Under the pieces are notes generated by a model. The model had not been told where the DNA came from and did not search any database. It was given only the letters and a program-made list of their open reading frames with translations. Shown here piece after piece: positions 1 through 8,737 of a DNA stretch of 64,000 nt (position 1 is the stretch's first letter; each line of letters starts with the position of its first letter). The stretch lies in contig JAUHZU010000001.1 in NCBI GenBank assembly GCA_030425705.1, positions 434,001-498,000 on the forward strand. The letters are read 5' to 3'. Origin of the DNA: Phycisphaerae bacterium. Lineage in GTDB: Bacteria > Planctomycetota > Phycisphaerae > Phycisphaerales > Phycisphaeraceae. The position numbers and the translations under genes were made by a program.

Positions 1-1
1 C

Positions 2-937
2 GTGCACGAAGCGCTAGAACACGCCGGCTACGACGCCGCGGTTTGCTCGATGTCGGCGAGCGAGTCGAGCAAGACCCTTGACACCGTCGCCGGGCTGCTG
101 GACACGATGCTCGAACACCGGATGGAACGCCGCAGCCCTGTCGTCGCGGTCGGCGGGGGGATCACCGGCGACGTGGCGGGGTACGCGGCGGCGTCGCTGC
201 TGCGCGGCGTGCCGTTTGTCCAGTGCCCGACCACGCTGCTCGCGATGGTCGACGCGTCGGTCGGCGGGAAGACGGGCGTCAACACCCGGCAGGGCAAGAA
301 CCTGGTCGGCGCGTTTCACCAGCCCGCGCTAGTGCTGATCGACCCGGACACGCTGGCCACCTTGCCGCCGCGCGACCTGCGCGGCGGGCTGGCCGAGTGC
401 GTGAAGCACGGCGTGATCCGCGACGCCGGGCTATTCGACTGGATCGACGCAAACCTCGACGCGGTCCTCGGGCTTGAGCGTGACGCGCTGGTTGAGTTGA
501 TCCGGCGGAACGTGGCGATCAAGGCGGCGGTCGTGCAGGAGGACGAGACCGAGCAGGGCGTCCGGGCGCACCTGAACTTCGGCCACACGTTCGCCCACGC
601 GATCGAGGCGACGCAGGACCCGTCGGCCGACCCGTACAGCCACGGCGAGGCGGTCGCGCTGGGGATGGTCGCCGCGGCGCGTCTCGCGGTCGACGCGGGG
701 CGTTGCGAGCCGGCGGTGCTGGACCGGCTGGAGCGGTTGCTCGATCGGATCGGCCTGCCCACGTCCAGCGACCGGCTCGTGCCGGAGGACGCGCTGCTAG
801 CAGTCATGCGCTCGGACAAGAAGGTGCGTGACGGCCGGGTCCGGCTGGTCTTGCCCGACGCGATGGGTGCGGTCAGCGTGGTGGACGACACGCCGGACGC
901 CGCGGTCCGCGCCGCGTGGGCCTCGCTGCGCGGGTAA
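2..937 (+). CDS. aroB: 3-dehydroquinate synthase, 5'-truncated by window edge
   Basis: Converts DAHP to 3-dehydroquinate in the shikimate pathway, in the cytoplasm, using NAD and a divalent metal. The NAD-binding GGGITGD is at residues 51-57, followed by the family block PTTLLAMVDASVGGKTGVN (about 76-94). ECVKHG (132-137) and NFGHTFAHAIE further on carry the metal-site Glu and His residues. The visible 311 residues are about 50 short of a normal AroB, so the GTG at base 2 is not the start and the gene enters from the left. It ends in TAA. A hairpin lies 26 bases downstream, but its T-tract serves the opposite strand. Confidence 0.95.
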   Translation: MHEALEHAGYDAAVCSMSASESSKTLDTVAGLLDTMLEHRMERRSPVVAVGGGITGDVAGYAAASLLRGVPFVQCPTTLLAMVDASVGGKTGVNTRQGKNLVGAFHQPALVLIDPDTLATLPPRDLRGGLAECVKHGVIRDAGLFDWIDANLDAVLGLERDALVELIRRNVAIKAAVVQEDETEQGVRAHLNFGHTFAHAIEATQDPSADPYSHGEAVALGMVAAARLAVDAGRCEPAVLDRLERLLDRIGLPTSSDRLVPEDALLAVMRSDKKVRDGRVRLVLPDAMGAVSVVDDTPDAAVRAAWASLRG

Positions 938-957
938 GCGGGTGGCATCACGCGCAA

Positions 958-983
958 AGAAAACCCACGGTTGGAACCGTGGG
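958..983 (-). terminator. Rho-independent terminator for the minus-strand gene ending at 1010
   Basis: Perfect 9-bp stem CCCACGGTT/AACCGTGGG at 964-972 and 975-983 with a 2-base gap. Read on the minus strand it is followed by TTTTCTTT. It lies 26 bases past the stop of the minus-strand membrane-protein gene and between two convergent genes. Confidence 0.75.
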
Positions 984-1009
984 CTTCGTGGTGAGGCATG
1001 TCGGTTGGA

Positions 1010-1465
1010 TCAGACCTGCGGCTGGTAGCCCCGGGCGATCGCGACGTCGCGGTAGTACTGCTTGACCTCCGGGTCGCCCCAGAAGACCAGGTTCAGGATG
1101 CCGGCGACCAGCGCGTAGACGCTGCAGCCCAGGATGCAGCAGATCTCGAGGATGGCGATGCCGGTCGCGGGCTTGTAGACCTCGATGGGGTCTTTGAGCA
1201 GCTTGGTCGAATGGACGATCTCGAGGATGCCCGCGGTGAGGAGCAGCGGCGTGAGGACCGCGGTCCAGCATCCAAAGATCAGGGCGAATCCGGTGAGGCA
1301 GTTGAAGATGCCCGAGACGAGCATGATGATCCCTACCGCTGTCAGCTTGCCGGGCTTCTTGGGCATGGCCGGCCGCGCGGCGTAGCCCTGCTGTTGAGGC
1401 GGCTGGCCCGGCGCGCCCGGGGCCGGTGGCGGCGGGGGCGGCTGCGTTGGGTCGTAGCTGTGCAT
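1010..1465 (-). CDS. Small Pro-rich-tailed membrane protein
   Basis: Function unknown. The protein of 151 residues has an N-terminal Pro/Gln-rich stretch (a run of seven prolines after YDPTQ), a KKPGK basic spot, then three hydrophobic segments centred on GIIMLVSGIFN, AVLTPLLLTAGILE and LEICCILGCSVYALVAGIL. It resembles small DUF4064/DUF4190-type inner-membrane proteins, but I cannot name a family firmly. The ATG at 1465 is chosen because GAAGG sits 7 bases upstream. The longer frame to 1507 begins with TTG and has no clear ribosome site. A second small membrane protein lies just upstream on the same strand. Confidence 0.7.
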   Translation of the reverse strand: MHSYDPTQPPPPPPAPGAPGQPPQQQGYAARPAMPKKPGKLTAVGIIMLVSGIFNCLTGFALIFGCWTAVLTPLLLTAGILEIVHSTKLLKDPIEVYKPATGIAILEICCILGCSVYALVAGILNLVFWGDPEVKQYYRDVAIARGYQPQV

Positions 1466-1548
1466 CGGGTTGCCTTCGGGGATGTCTTCCAACGCGTTTC
1501 TCGCCAACGGGGTGGATCGGTCGGTGGATCAGATGGGGTCGGATGCCG

Positions 1549-1983
1549 CTACTTGATGAAGCGGATGTTGATCGGGTAGCGGTAGGCCTCGCCCTCCTTC
1601 GCCTTGAGCCCGCCCATGATGCAGAAGATCAGGGCGCAGATCCAGACCGGCAGGTAGAGGATGCTTCCGATCCCGCAGGTGATGACGGCGATCACCGAGC
1701 AGACGCAGTACGCGATGAAGACCAGGATCTGGAAGTTGGTCGCTTCCTTGCCTTCCTGATCGATGAAGGGGTGGTCGTCTTTCTTGACCAGCCAGATGAT
1801 GAGCGAGCCGATCATCGTGATGCCCAGCAGGTGGCAGAGCATGCCCATGGTCTTGGCGTCGTCGGGGAGGTCGGCACCGCTGATGGTCTCGGCGGGCGCG
1901 GCCGGGGCGGCGGGCTCGGGCGTCGGCGGGGCCTGGTCCGTGCCGGGGGAGTCGGGGGTTTCTTCGGGTTTGTCGTCTGCCAT
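1549..1983 (-). CDS. DUF4870 (Tic20-like) membrane protein
   Basis: A 144-residue inner-membrane protein. The first 45 residues are acidic and Pro/Ala-rich, probably disordered and cytoplasmic. After them come DDAKTMGMLCHLLGI, a hydrophobic helix ending WLVKKDD, the family-typical DQEGKEATNFQI, then two closely spaced helices. The order helix - KKDDHPFIDQEGKEA - NFQI - helix pair is the DUF4870 signature. Function in the family is not established. It is followed on the same strand by the small membrane protein at 1010-1465, 83 bases downstream, so co-transcription is possible. Confidence 0.85.
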   Translation of the reverse strand: MADDKPEETPDSPGTDQAPPTPEPAAPAAPAETISGADLPDDAKTMGMLCHLLGITMIGSLIIWLVKKDDHPFIDQEGKEATNFQILVFIAYCVCSVIAVITCGIGSILYLPVWICALIFCIMGGLKAKEGEAYRYPINIRFIK

Positions 1984-2116
1984 GGCGTCGGCCCCAATGC
2001 TGGAGTAGAGGTGGATGAATCGCGGGGCGAGCGCCCGTGTCCGTGCCAGTATGGCCGATCCCCCGGATACGTCAAGGCCCCGACGGTTCGGGGGCCGGGC
2101 CGGTTAGAATAGGGCG

Positions 2117-2551
2117 ATGCGTCGAGCCCGCCGATACGACCTGTCGCCCCGCGTCGACCTGATGCCGCTGATCGACGTGGTGTTCCTGCTGCTGACGTTC
2201 TTCATCTACGCGATGGTGGTGCTGGTGCAGGTGAAGACCTCGGGCCTGGCGCTGGCGTCGGTGTCGGGGGGCGGGGCGGCGGAGACGGACGCGATCGTGC
2301 TGGTCGTGCTGGACCGGGCGGGCCGGGTGGTGATCGACGGCCGGGTGGTGCCGGACGACGAGCTGGACGCCGAACTGGAGGCGATGGCCGACCGCCCGGA
2401 CCTGCCGCCGGTGGTGCTGACCGTGGAGTCCGGCGAGGGTGAATTGGACCGGGTCGAGCTGTACCAGCAGCTGCTCGGGCGGATCCGTCGGGCGGGGATC
2501 GAGGAAATCCGCTTCCCCGAGTTCGGCGACGGCGAAACCGGCGGGCGGTAG
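2117..2551 (+). CDS. ExbD/TolR-type biopolymer transport protein
   Basis: A 144-residue subunit of a proton-driven inner-membrane motor that energises TonB- or TolA-like proteins. SPRVDLMPLIDVVFLLLTFF at the N-terminus is the single transmembrane helix. It holds the proton-channel Asp (LIDVVFLLL), followed by a periplasmic domain rich in VVLD/DGRVV strands and ending IRRAGIEEIRF. The gene lies 34 bases before a TonB-like gene on the same strand, so the two are probably one transcript. No ExbB/TolQ partner is in the window. A TAGAAT box only a few bases before the ATG raises the possibility of a very short leader. Confidence 0.9.
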   Translation: MRRARRYDLSPRVDLMPLIDVVFLLLTFFIYAMVVLVQVKTSGLALASVSGGGAAETDAIVLVVLDRAGRVVIDGRVVPDDELDAELEAMADRPDLPPVVLTVESGEGELDRVELYQQLLGRIRRAGIEEIRFPEFGDGETGGR

Positions 2552-2585
2552 GGGCGTCTGACCCGATAGGGTCCTAGAGTGAGTT

Positions 2586-5021
2586 ATGGCACACCGCGGA
2601 TTCAACCCGACCCTGCCGATCGCGTTTGCGCTGGCGGTGGTGCTGCACATCGCGGCGCTGCCGCTGGTGTTGTTGGGGGGCGAGATGGGGCCTGTCCAAC
2701 CGGCGTCCGACCTGCGGGTGGTGTCGGTGGATGCGCCCGCGCATGCCCGGGCCGGCGAACTGATCCGGGTCGATGCGGTCACACGCTACGACGGCCCGAA
2801 TGCCGCCAAAGCATCTTGTAACACCGTGCTCTGGCTCTCGCGCGACCGCACGCCGGATGAACACGACACCATCGCCGCGGCGCACGACTTCATCCACCTC
2901 CGCAATGCCCCGGGTGAGCACGGCTCGATCGCGTTCAACTTCCATCTACCAAGCGACGCGGACGGCCCGTACCAGCTCATCGTGCAACTGGACACCGACC
3001 AGAACCTCCCCGACGACGCCAACCCCCGCAACAACACCCGCGCCGCCCCCATCTACATCACCGGCCCGCAACGCCCCGAACTCCGGATCACCACCGCCAA
3101 CCTCCCCGAGCAAGCCGTCCTCGGCGGCACCGCCTTCTTCTCCTACACCACCACCAACCGCGGGCCCGGCTGGGCCTCGACGCCCGACGGCCGGGGCGGC
3201 TGGCACGACCGCGTGTACCTCTCCACCGACGCCATCCTCGACGAGCACGACCTGCCGCTGCGCAGCTTCGCCCGCCGGTCCCCGCTCGCGCCCGGCGACG
3301 CGTACACCCACCGCCGGGTGTCGCTGGACCTGCCCCGCGTCCCGGCCGGCGTGTACCACCTGATCCTCGCCGCAGACGCCGACCAGGTGCTCGACCAGCC
3401 GTCTTTCTCCGCCGGGCTCTACACCGCCGAGATCGAGCTGGTCGACACGAACCTGCCGGACCTCGTCGTCGCCTCGGCCGTGTCGCCCCGTGGCGCGACG
3501 CTCGGCGATCCGTTTGCCCTCCAGTGGTCCGTCGCCAACCTCGGTTCGGTGGCTTGTGAAACGCCCCGGCACGACGCGGTCTACCTCTCGCGCGACGACA
3601 CGCTCGACCCGGCCGACACGCTGCTGACCGTCGCCCCTGCAAGCGAGCCGATCGCCGCGCAGTCGCAGCACACGGGGGGGACGGTGTTTGTCACGGTCCC
3701 CAACGAGCCGCAGTTCGAGCCGGGCGCCTGGCACCTCATCCTCGTCGCCGACCACGGCCAGACGATCGACGAAGGGCCCTTCGAAGACAACAACACCTTC
3801 GCGATCCCGATCACCCTCCGCCCGGCCGCAGACCCCGAGCCCGAACTCGGCGAGCCGGACAACGACCCCCGGCTCACCATCGCGTGGATCGAGCACGACC
3901 GGGTCGAGCAGCACATGGCCCGGCTGTCCGAGACGATCCAGCCCGCGATCCAGAACATCCTCGACCCGGACCCCGACGCCGCCCTCGTCCGCGAGCCCAG
4001 GCCCCCGGCCCCGCCCGCCATCGCGCTGCAGCCCGGCGGCGCGGAAAGCGACCCGGCCAACCCCGTCGAGACCCAACCCCAGAACAACGCCCGCCCCCGG
4101 CCGCCCGTGCCCGACGCGCCCGACACCCACACCGCGCCCCGGCCGCTCGACCCCAACGCCCGGCAGCCCGAACGCGTCGACGGGCTCGACGGCAACGCCG
4201 ACGACCTGCCCATGCCCCGCGAAGGCCGGCCGAACCCCGCGCCCGACGCGCCCGACAACAACCCTGTCCGCCCCGACGACGCCGAGCGCGACGACCGGCC
4301 CACCCGCCCCGGCGACCGCGCTGTCGAATCCGACGCCGACCCCGATGCCCCCGACACCGACAGCGACACCGACTCACAGACCCCCGCCGAACGCGACAGC
4401 GACACCGACGAGACGAACCCCGACGACAACGACTCGGACCAGGCGTCCGACGTGATGGAAGACTCGGCCGGCGACACGCCCACGGACAACGACCCGTCCG
4501 AGGACCCCGCCGAGACAGACGGCGCGGGCGACGCCGACGAAGACGACCAGGCCACCACCGCCAACCCCGACCCCGCCGAGGAAGACAGCGACCGGCCCGA
4601 GGGCGACCCCGTCCCGCCGAGCAACCCCAGCGAGGAGCAGCAGACCACCCGCGCCCCGCGCGACGACGCCGAGGCCGACCCGACCGACGAGACGCCCGAC
4701 CGGCTGCGCCTCGAAGAGGGCGGTGTACTCGTGGGCGAAGGCGTACGTGTCAACACCTCGCGCATCCGACGTGGGTCGACGACCTCCCGCCTCACCGCGA
4801 TCCCCCGCGACACCTTTGTGCGTGTCGTGTTCGATAACCAGGGCCGCGTTGTCGAGGCCGAGGTCCTGGGTGAGGGCACCGGCTACGAGGACTGGGACAG
4901 CCGGCTGCTCGAAGCGCTCTACCGCTGGACCGCGACCGGCCCGGACATCGAGGCCGCCGACCCGCACTACGTCCTGCAGCTCGAGTACCAGTTCGGCCTG
5001 CTGAACCGCCGCAGCGACTAA
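2586..5021 (+). CDS. CARDB-repeat protein with C-terminal TonB-like domain
   Basis: An 811-residue protein, apparently anchored by one N-terminal helix (LPIAFALAVVLHIAALPLVLL). Residues about 40-420 contain three CARDB-type beta-sandwich repeats, each with a DxVYLSxD or WLSRDRT core and a VxLDxDQ/LILAADADQ end. Residues about 420-700 are an Asp/Pro/Glu-rich low-complexity linker. The last 80 residues (TFVRVVFDNQGRVVEAEVLG through VLQLEYQF) look like a TonB C-terminal domain. The preceding exbD suggests an energy-transducing role across the periplasm. Fusion of CARDB adhesion-type repeats to TonB is unusual. The domain calls are by eye. Confidence 0.75.
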   Translation: MAHRGFNPTLPIAFALAVVLHIAALPLVLLGGEMGPVQPASDLRVVSVDAPAHARAGELIRVDAVTRYDGPNAAKASCNTVLWLSRDRTPDEHDTIAAAHDFIHLRNAPGEHGSIAFNFHLPSDADGPYQLIVQLDTDQNLPDDANPRNNTRAAPIYITGPQRPELRITTANLPEQAVLGGTAFFSYTTTNRGPGWASTPDGRGGWHDRVYLSTDAILDEHDLPLRSFARRSPLAPGDAYTHRRVSLDLPRVPAGVYHLILAADADQVLDQPSFSAGLYTAEIELVDTNLPDLVVASAVSPRGATLGDPFALQWSVANLGSVACETPRHDAVYLSRDDTLDPADTLLTVAPASEPIAAQSQHTGGTVFVTVPNEPQFEPGAWHLILVADHGQTIDEGPFEDNNTFAIPITLRPAADPEPELGEPDNDPRLTIAWIEHDRVEQHMARLSETIQPAIQNILDPDPDAALVREPRPPAPPAIALQPGGAESDPANPVETQPQNNARPRPPVPDAPDTHTAPRPLDPNARQPERVDGLDGNADDLPMPREGRPNPAPDAPDNNPVRPDDAERDDRPTRPGDRAVESDADPDAPDTDSDTDSQTPAERDSDTDETNPDDNDSDQASDVMEDSAGDTPTDNDPSEDPAETDGAGDADEDDQATTANPDPAEEDSDRPEGDPVPPSNPSEEQQTTRAPRDDAEADPTDETPDRLRLEEGGVLVGEGVRVNTSRIRRGSTTSRLTAIPRDTFVRVVFDNQGRVVEAEVLGEGTGYEDWDSRLLEALYRWTATGPDIEAADPHYVLQLEYQFGLLNRRSD

Positions 5022-5054
5022 AGCGTTCCCGCCCGCGCGGTACAATCCCTTTGA

Positions 5055-5132
5055 GAATAGCCGCCGCGTCACACGCGGCGCGTGCCGGGCCGTACCACCA
5101 GAACCCCGTCGCGTGTGACGCGGCGGCTATTC
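5055..5132. repeat. Inverted pair of the GAATAGCCGCC hairpin repeat
   Basis: A 26-base element (GAATAGCCGCCGCG then TCACACGCGGCG) at 5055-5080 and an inverted copy with one mismatch at 5107-5132. Each copy has its own small stem GCCGCGT/ACGCGGC. Together they could fold into a large hairpin between the TonB-like gene and the next gene. Further single copies lie at 6890-6915 and 10445-10470. Confidence 0.9.
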
Positions 5133-5164
5133 ACATACGCCATTCCACTATCCTTCCTACCCCC

Positions 5165-5551
5165 ATGCAACGCACCACGCCCGACGGCTTCATTATCTCC
5201 TGCGACTTCTGCGGCACGGACTGGGACGCCTACGACCCCGAGCAGAAGAACCCGATGACCGAAGGCCACCACGGCTCGGTCATCTGCCTCGCCTGTACCC
5301 GGCGCGGGCTCGAAGAAGCCATGCCTTCAGAGAAACCCTTCAAGTGCACGCTCGGCCTCACCGACCACGACCCCGGCGAAGCCTGCTGGCGTCACCCCGA
5401 CCCCACCCCCAGCGACGGGCTCAACCCCCACGCCGTCGCCCACTGGGACAACCTCAGACAAGCCGGCCGAACCTTCGGCAACGACCCGGACGTCGACTAC
5501 GAATGGCCGGTGGGCAAGTACCCGCGGGTGTGGAAGGCGTCGGGAGTTTAG
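5165..5551 (+). CDS. Small zinc-ribbon hypothetical protein
   Basis: A 128-residue cytoplasmic protein of unknown function. Two CxxC pairs, CDFC near residue 14 and CLAC near residue 42, form a likely zinc ribbon, with further Cys/His residues (CTLGLTDHD, CWRH) after it. The ATG at 5165 is chosen because the upstream part of the frame is only translated hairpin repeat. It is preceded by the inverted repeat pair and followed by intergenic repeat sequence, so it is probably monocistronic. Confidence 0.65.
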   Translation: MQRTTPDGFIISCDFCGTDWDAYDPEQKNPMTEGHHGSVICLACTRRGLEEAMPSEKPFKCTLGLTDHDPGEACWRHPDPTPSDGLNPHAVAHWDNLRQAGRTFGNDPDVDYEWPVGKYPRVWKASGV

Positions 5552-5700
5552 CCACGGATGGATTCAGATGGGCACGGATCAAGGCAAGGGATTCAACCCT
5601 AGAGATACAGAACAGGTTGAGGATTTTCTGAATCCGTGTTTATCTGTGTGTATCTGTGGCAAAAACTGCCTTACTTCCCTCCGTGATCTCCGTGGTTCAA
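5552..5700. repeat. Intergenic 'CCACGGAT...ATCCGTG' repeat cluster
   Basis: Contains GCCACGGATGGATTCAGATG (from 5551), the opposite-sense TGAATCCGTGTTTATCTGTG around 5630-5650, ATCTGTGGC, and CTCCGTGATCTCCGTGGTTC around 5678-5697. The arms are imperfect inverted copies of the same short words. Similar wobble repeats are common in planctomycete and Lentisphaerae intergenic DNA. No gene is visible. Confidence 0.6.
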
Positions 5701-6842
5701 TCTTCCCCGCCTGAAACCACGACAAGATTATCCCGGTGGACCACCGCCGTGTACGCGGGCCGGCCCAGGAGCTTCTCGAACTGCGCGGACTGCTTGCCCT
5801 TGATGAGGGCCAGCTCGTCGGCGGTGTAGTTGCTCAGCCCGCGGGCCAGCTCTCGGCCGTTGAGGTCGCGGACCATCAGCACGTCGCCGCGGTCGAACCG
5901 GCCGGTGACCTCGGTGATGCCCGAAGCCAGCAGCGACTTGCCGCGCGTCGTCAGGGCCCGGGCCGCGCCCTCATCCACGGTCACGGTGCCCGCGGGCCGG
6001 GCGGTCAGCGCGATCCAGCGCTCCCGGCTGTCGAGCTTCTTCGACCGGGCCGGGCTTGAGAACACGGTCCCGATCCGCTCGCCCCGCAGCAGGTCGGTGA
6101 GCACGTGCTTCCGTCGGCCGGGCGCGATGACCGCCAGCTCCCCGGCCTCGCAAACGACGCGCACCGCGTCGAGCTTCGCCGCGATCCCGCCCGTGCCCCA
6201 GGCGCTCTGCGTCTGCCGGGCGTGCTGCTGCGCCGCGATCGGGTCGTCGCACAGGTCGATCACGTGGTCGTCGCCGTCCAGCAGGCCATCCGCGCTGGTC
6301 AGCAGGATCAACGCGTCGGCCCGCAGCGCGTTGGCGGTCAGCGCGGCGAGCATGTCGTTGTCCCCGAACCGCAGCTCGTCCACCGCGACGGTGTCGTTCT
6401 CGTTGAGCACCGGCAGGACATCCATCCCGTGCAGCGTCGTGATGCAGTTGCGGATGTTCAGGAACCGCCCGCGGTCGTCGAAGTCCGCGCGGGTGAGCAG
6501 GACCTGGCCCACCGCCATGCCCCGGCGTTTCGCGGCCGTGTGCAGGTGCGCCATGAGCTTGCGCTGCCCGACCGCGGCGACGGCCTGCTGCGTCGCGACG
6601 TCCGTCGGCCGCTTGCCGAGCCCCAGCTCCGCGCACCCCGCCGCGATCGCGCCGCTGCACACCAACACGACCTCCCGCCCCTCCTCCCGGAGCTGCTTGA
6701 TCTGCGACAGCAGCGACGACAGCACCGCCGTGTCCAGCCCCGGCCCGCCGGGCGTCTGCTTCGAGATGAGTTGTGAGCCGACCTTGACGACGACCCGCCG
6801 GGCATCACGCAACACGGTCTGGCGGAGTTCGGTCGAAGGCAT
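5697..6842 (-). CDS. proB: Glutamate 5-kinase
   Basis: Phosphorylates glutamate with ATP, the first step of proline synthesis. The 381-residue protein has the amino-acid-kinase fold (VVVKVGSQLI near residue 20, VLVCSGAIAAGC, LNENDTVAVDELRFGDNDMLAA in the middle) and a C-terminal PUA domain from about residue 285. Length matches the family (about 370). The ATG at 6842 is preferred to a TTG ten codons upstream because it gives the usual length, although neither start has a strong ribosome site. proA is not adjacent. The C-terminal end lies against the repeat cluster at 5552-5700. Confidence 0.93.
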   Translation of the reverse strand: MPSTELRQTVLRDARRVVVKVGSQLISKQTPGGPGLDTAVLSSLLSQIKQLREEGREVVLVCSGAIAAGCAELGLGKRPTDVATQQAVAAVGQRKLMAHLHTAAKRRGMAVGQVLLTRADFDDRGRFLNIRNCITTLHGMDVLPVLNENDTVAVDELRFGDNDMLAALTANALRADALILLTSADGLLDGDDHVIDLCDDPIAAQQHARQTQSAWGTGGIAAKLDAVRVVCEAGELAVIAPGRRKHVLTDLLRGERIGTVFSSPARSKKLDSRERWIALTARPAGTVTVDEGAARALTTRGKSLLASGITEVTGRFDRGDVLMVRDLNGRELARGLSNYTADELALIKGKQSAQFEKLLGRPAYTAVVHRDNLVVVSGGED

Positions 6843-6889
6843 GGGGGGGTGTGTCGATCGGGAGGCGCTCAAGGTGTTCTGACGCGTGT

Positions 6890-6915
6890 GAATAGCCGCC
6901 GCGTCACACGCGGCG
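6890..6915 (+). repeat. GAATAGCCGCC hairpin repeat, single copy
   Basis: Identical to the copy at 5055-5080. It lies in the 90-base gap upstream of proB and downstream of waaA, both of which are on the minus strand. Confidence 0.9.
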
Positions 6916-6932
6916 TTCCCCTCCTGGGCAAG

Positions 6933-8237
6933 TCACCGCGAATCCCTAAGCATACCGAGGATCATGTCCGCGTGGCGGCGGGTCGAGCCCTGTCGCGCGC
7001 GGATCACGGCCCGGCCGGCGTCGGACAGGTCGGCCGCGCGTGAGCGGTCCGTGAGCAGCGCAAGCACCGCGTCACGCAACGCTTCCGGCCCCGCTTCGGC
7101 GACGACGATCCCGCCGCCGTCCCGCAGCGCCGCGACGGCATCCGTGAAGTTCTTGTGGTCCGGGCCGATGACCGTCGGCACGCCCAGCGCGACGGGCTCC
7201 ATCGGGTCGCTCCCGCCCCAGCCGTTGAAGCTCCGCCCGACCACCGCGACATCCGCGAGGGCGTACGCCTTGCGAAGCTCGCCCATCGTGTCCACCAGGA
7301 AGACCGGCCCCTCCCCAGGCCGCTCCGACGACCGGCGGACCATCCCCGCATCGAGCCGGGCTACCGCGTCGAACCGCTCGGGCTTGCGTGGCACGAGCAC
7401 GAGCTGCGTCCCCGGCAACGCTTCGCGCCAGCCCGACAACGCCTCGATCAGCACCTGCTCCTCGCCGTCGCCAGTGGAACCCGCGACGACGACCGGCTTG
7501 CTCCGGTCGAGACCCAGCTCGGCCGCGATAGCGTCCGCACCCGCGACACCCTCCGCCGGCTCGATGGCCGCCGCGTCCCACTTCATCGTGTCCAGCACCT
7601 CCACCCGCTCGGCCGGGACGCCCAGGGCCCGGAACCGCTCGGCGTACGCCTCGGTCTGCGCCGCGACCTTTGTCAGCTTCGCGAACGTTGGCGCGACCAG
7701 CCCGCGTACCCTGCGATAGCCGCGGAAGCTGTTCTCGCTCAGCCGGCCGTTGACGACGACCAGCGGGACGCCACGCGCAGCGCACGCGTCGGTGAAGTTC
7801 GGCCAGACCTCCAGCTCCACGGTCGCGACCAGGTCCGGCCGGACGCGATCCAGGAACCGCGCGACCGCGCCTGAGAAGTCCAGCGGGTAGCGGGTGCAGC
7901 GGACGCGGTCGAGCCGGCCGTACATCGCCCGGGCGCGGTCCGCGCCGGTGTTGGTGGTGGACGCGATCACGAGTTCGAGCGTCGCATCGCGCGCGAGCAG
8001 TTCGTCCACCAGCCCGCGGATCAGCGCCGCCTCGCCGACGCTCACGGCATGGATCAGCACGCGTCTCACCCCCGCCGGCTTGGCCGGCAGTGCTTCGAGC
8101 ATCGATCCCCGGCCCATCCGCGCGGACCAGTCCGTCCGCCACTTGCCGGTGCGCAGCAGCTTCCAGCCCCAGACCGGCGACGCGAGCGTCAGCCCCGCCG
8201 CGTACACGATGTCCCGGCCCTTGCCCATGCCGGGCAT
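6933..8237 (-). CDS. waaA: 3-deoxy-D-manno-octulosonic acid (Kdo) transferase
   Basis: Transfers Kdo from CMP-Kdo to lipid A on the cytoplasmic face of the inner membrane. The 434-residue protein has an N-terminal membrane anchor (IVYAAGLTLASPVWGW), then a GT-B glycosyltransferase with HAVSVGEAALIRGLV, TTNTGADRA, VELEVWPNF, VVNGRLSENSFRGY and, in the C-terminal domain, FNGWGGSDPMEPVALGVPTVIGPDHKNF. These blocks are characteristic of WaaA. Its presence implies a Kdo-lipid A outer membrane. An alternative ATG lies three codons inside (MGKG). A hairpin repeat separates it from proB downstream. Confidence 0.92.
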   Translation of the reverse strand: MPGMGKGRDIVYAAGLTLASPVWGWKLLRTGKWRTDWSARMGRGSMLEALPAKPAGVRRVLIHAVSVGEAALIRGLVDELLARDATLELVIASTTNTGADRARAMYGRLDRVRCTRYPLDFSGAVARFLDRVRPDLVATVELEVWPNFTDACAARGVPLVVVNGRLSENSFRGYRRVRGLVAPTFAKLTKVAAQTEAYAERFRALGVPAERVEVLDTMKWDAAAIEPAEGVAGADAIAAELGLDRSKPVVVAGSTGDGEEQVLIEALSGWREALPGTQLVLVPRKPERFDAVARLDAGMVRRSSERPGEGPVFLVDTMGELRKAYALADVAVVGRSFNGWGGSDPMEPVALGVPTVIGPDHKNFTDAVAALRDGGGIVVAEAGPEALRDAVLALLTDRSRAADLSDAGRAVIRARQGSTRRHADMILGMLRDSR

Positions 8238-8283
8238 TGTAAGAATGGCGGATGTAGGATGTGCGGCTCGATAGGATTAGGGC

Positions 8284-8604
8284 ATGGAGACCTTCGGCAC
8301 CCTCCTTGTCTTCTTTCTCGTCGGCCTAGTCGTGCTAGGCCCGCTCTTCTGTGTGATACTGATAGCGAGTCGTCATCGGCGCTCAGCGGCGTGGATGTGC
8401 CGGGGCTGTGGCTATTCGAAGACGGGGGCCGTCGCCGACCGATGCCCGGAGTGTGGCCACGCCTGGGATGAAGGTGGGTTTGTCGGCGTGTCCGCGCGGG
8501 TCGAGCGTCGGCTGCTGATCGGGCTGCTGTTTCTGTACCTCGTGGTCCTGCCGGTGACGGTTGGGGGCGCGGTGCTGCTGCTGATTCGGTTGATCGCGAT
8601 CTAA
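8284..8604 (+). CDS. Small membrane protein with zinc ribbon
   Basis: A 106-residue protein. A first transmembrane helix (LVFFLVGLVVLGPLFCVILIA) is followed by a cytoplasmic zinc ribbon CRGCGYSKTG...CPECGHAW and a second helix (LIGLLFLYLVVLPVTVGGAVLLLI). The same layout recurs at 45709-46674. Function unknown. It is divergent from waaA with a 46-base gap, so the two may share a promoter region. Confidence 0.75.
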   Translation: METFGTLLVFFLVGLVVLGPLFCVILIASRHRRSAAWMCRGCGYSKTGAVADRCPECGHAWDEGGFVGVSARVERRLLIGLLFLYLVVLPVTVGGAVLLLIRLIAI

Positions 8605-8633
8605 GGTGCCACCGATCCAGCTCGTTTGGTCGT

Positions 8634-8667
8634 GGTGGGTATCGCTCGCGGACTCGCTCCACCCACC
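8634..8667 (+). repeat. GGTGGGTATCGCTCGCGGAC repeat, copy 1
   Basis: Imperfect palindrome GGTGGGTATCGCTCGCGGAC then TCGCTCCACCCACC, just upstream of metG. A near-identical direct copy lies at 10501-10534 and an inverted one at 56375-56407. Confidence 0.85.
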
Positions 8668-8737
8668 TTACGTCTTGCTCTCGATCCTCGCTCCCCACCC
8701 CTCGATCCTTCCCCCAATCCCTTACAATCCCCGCCCT

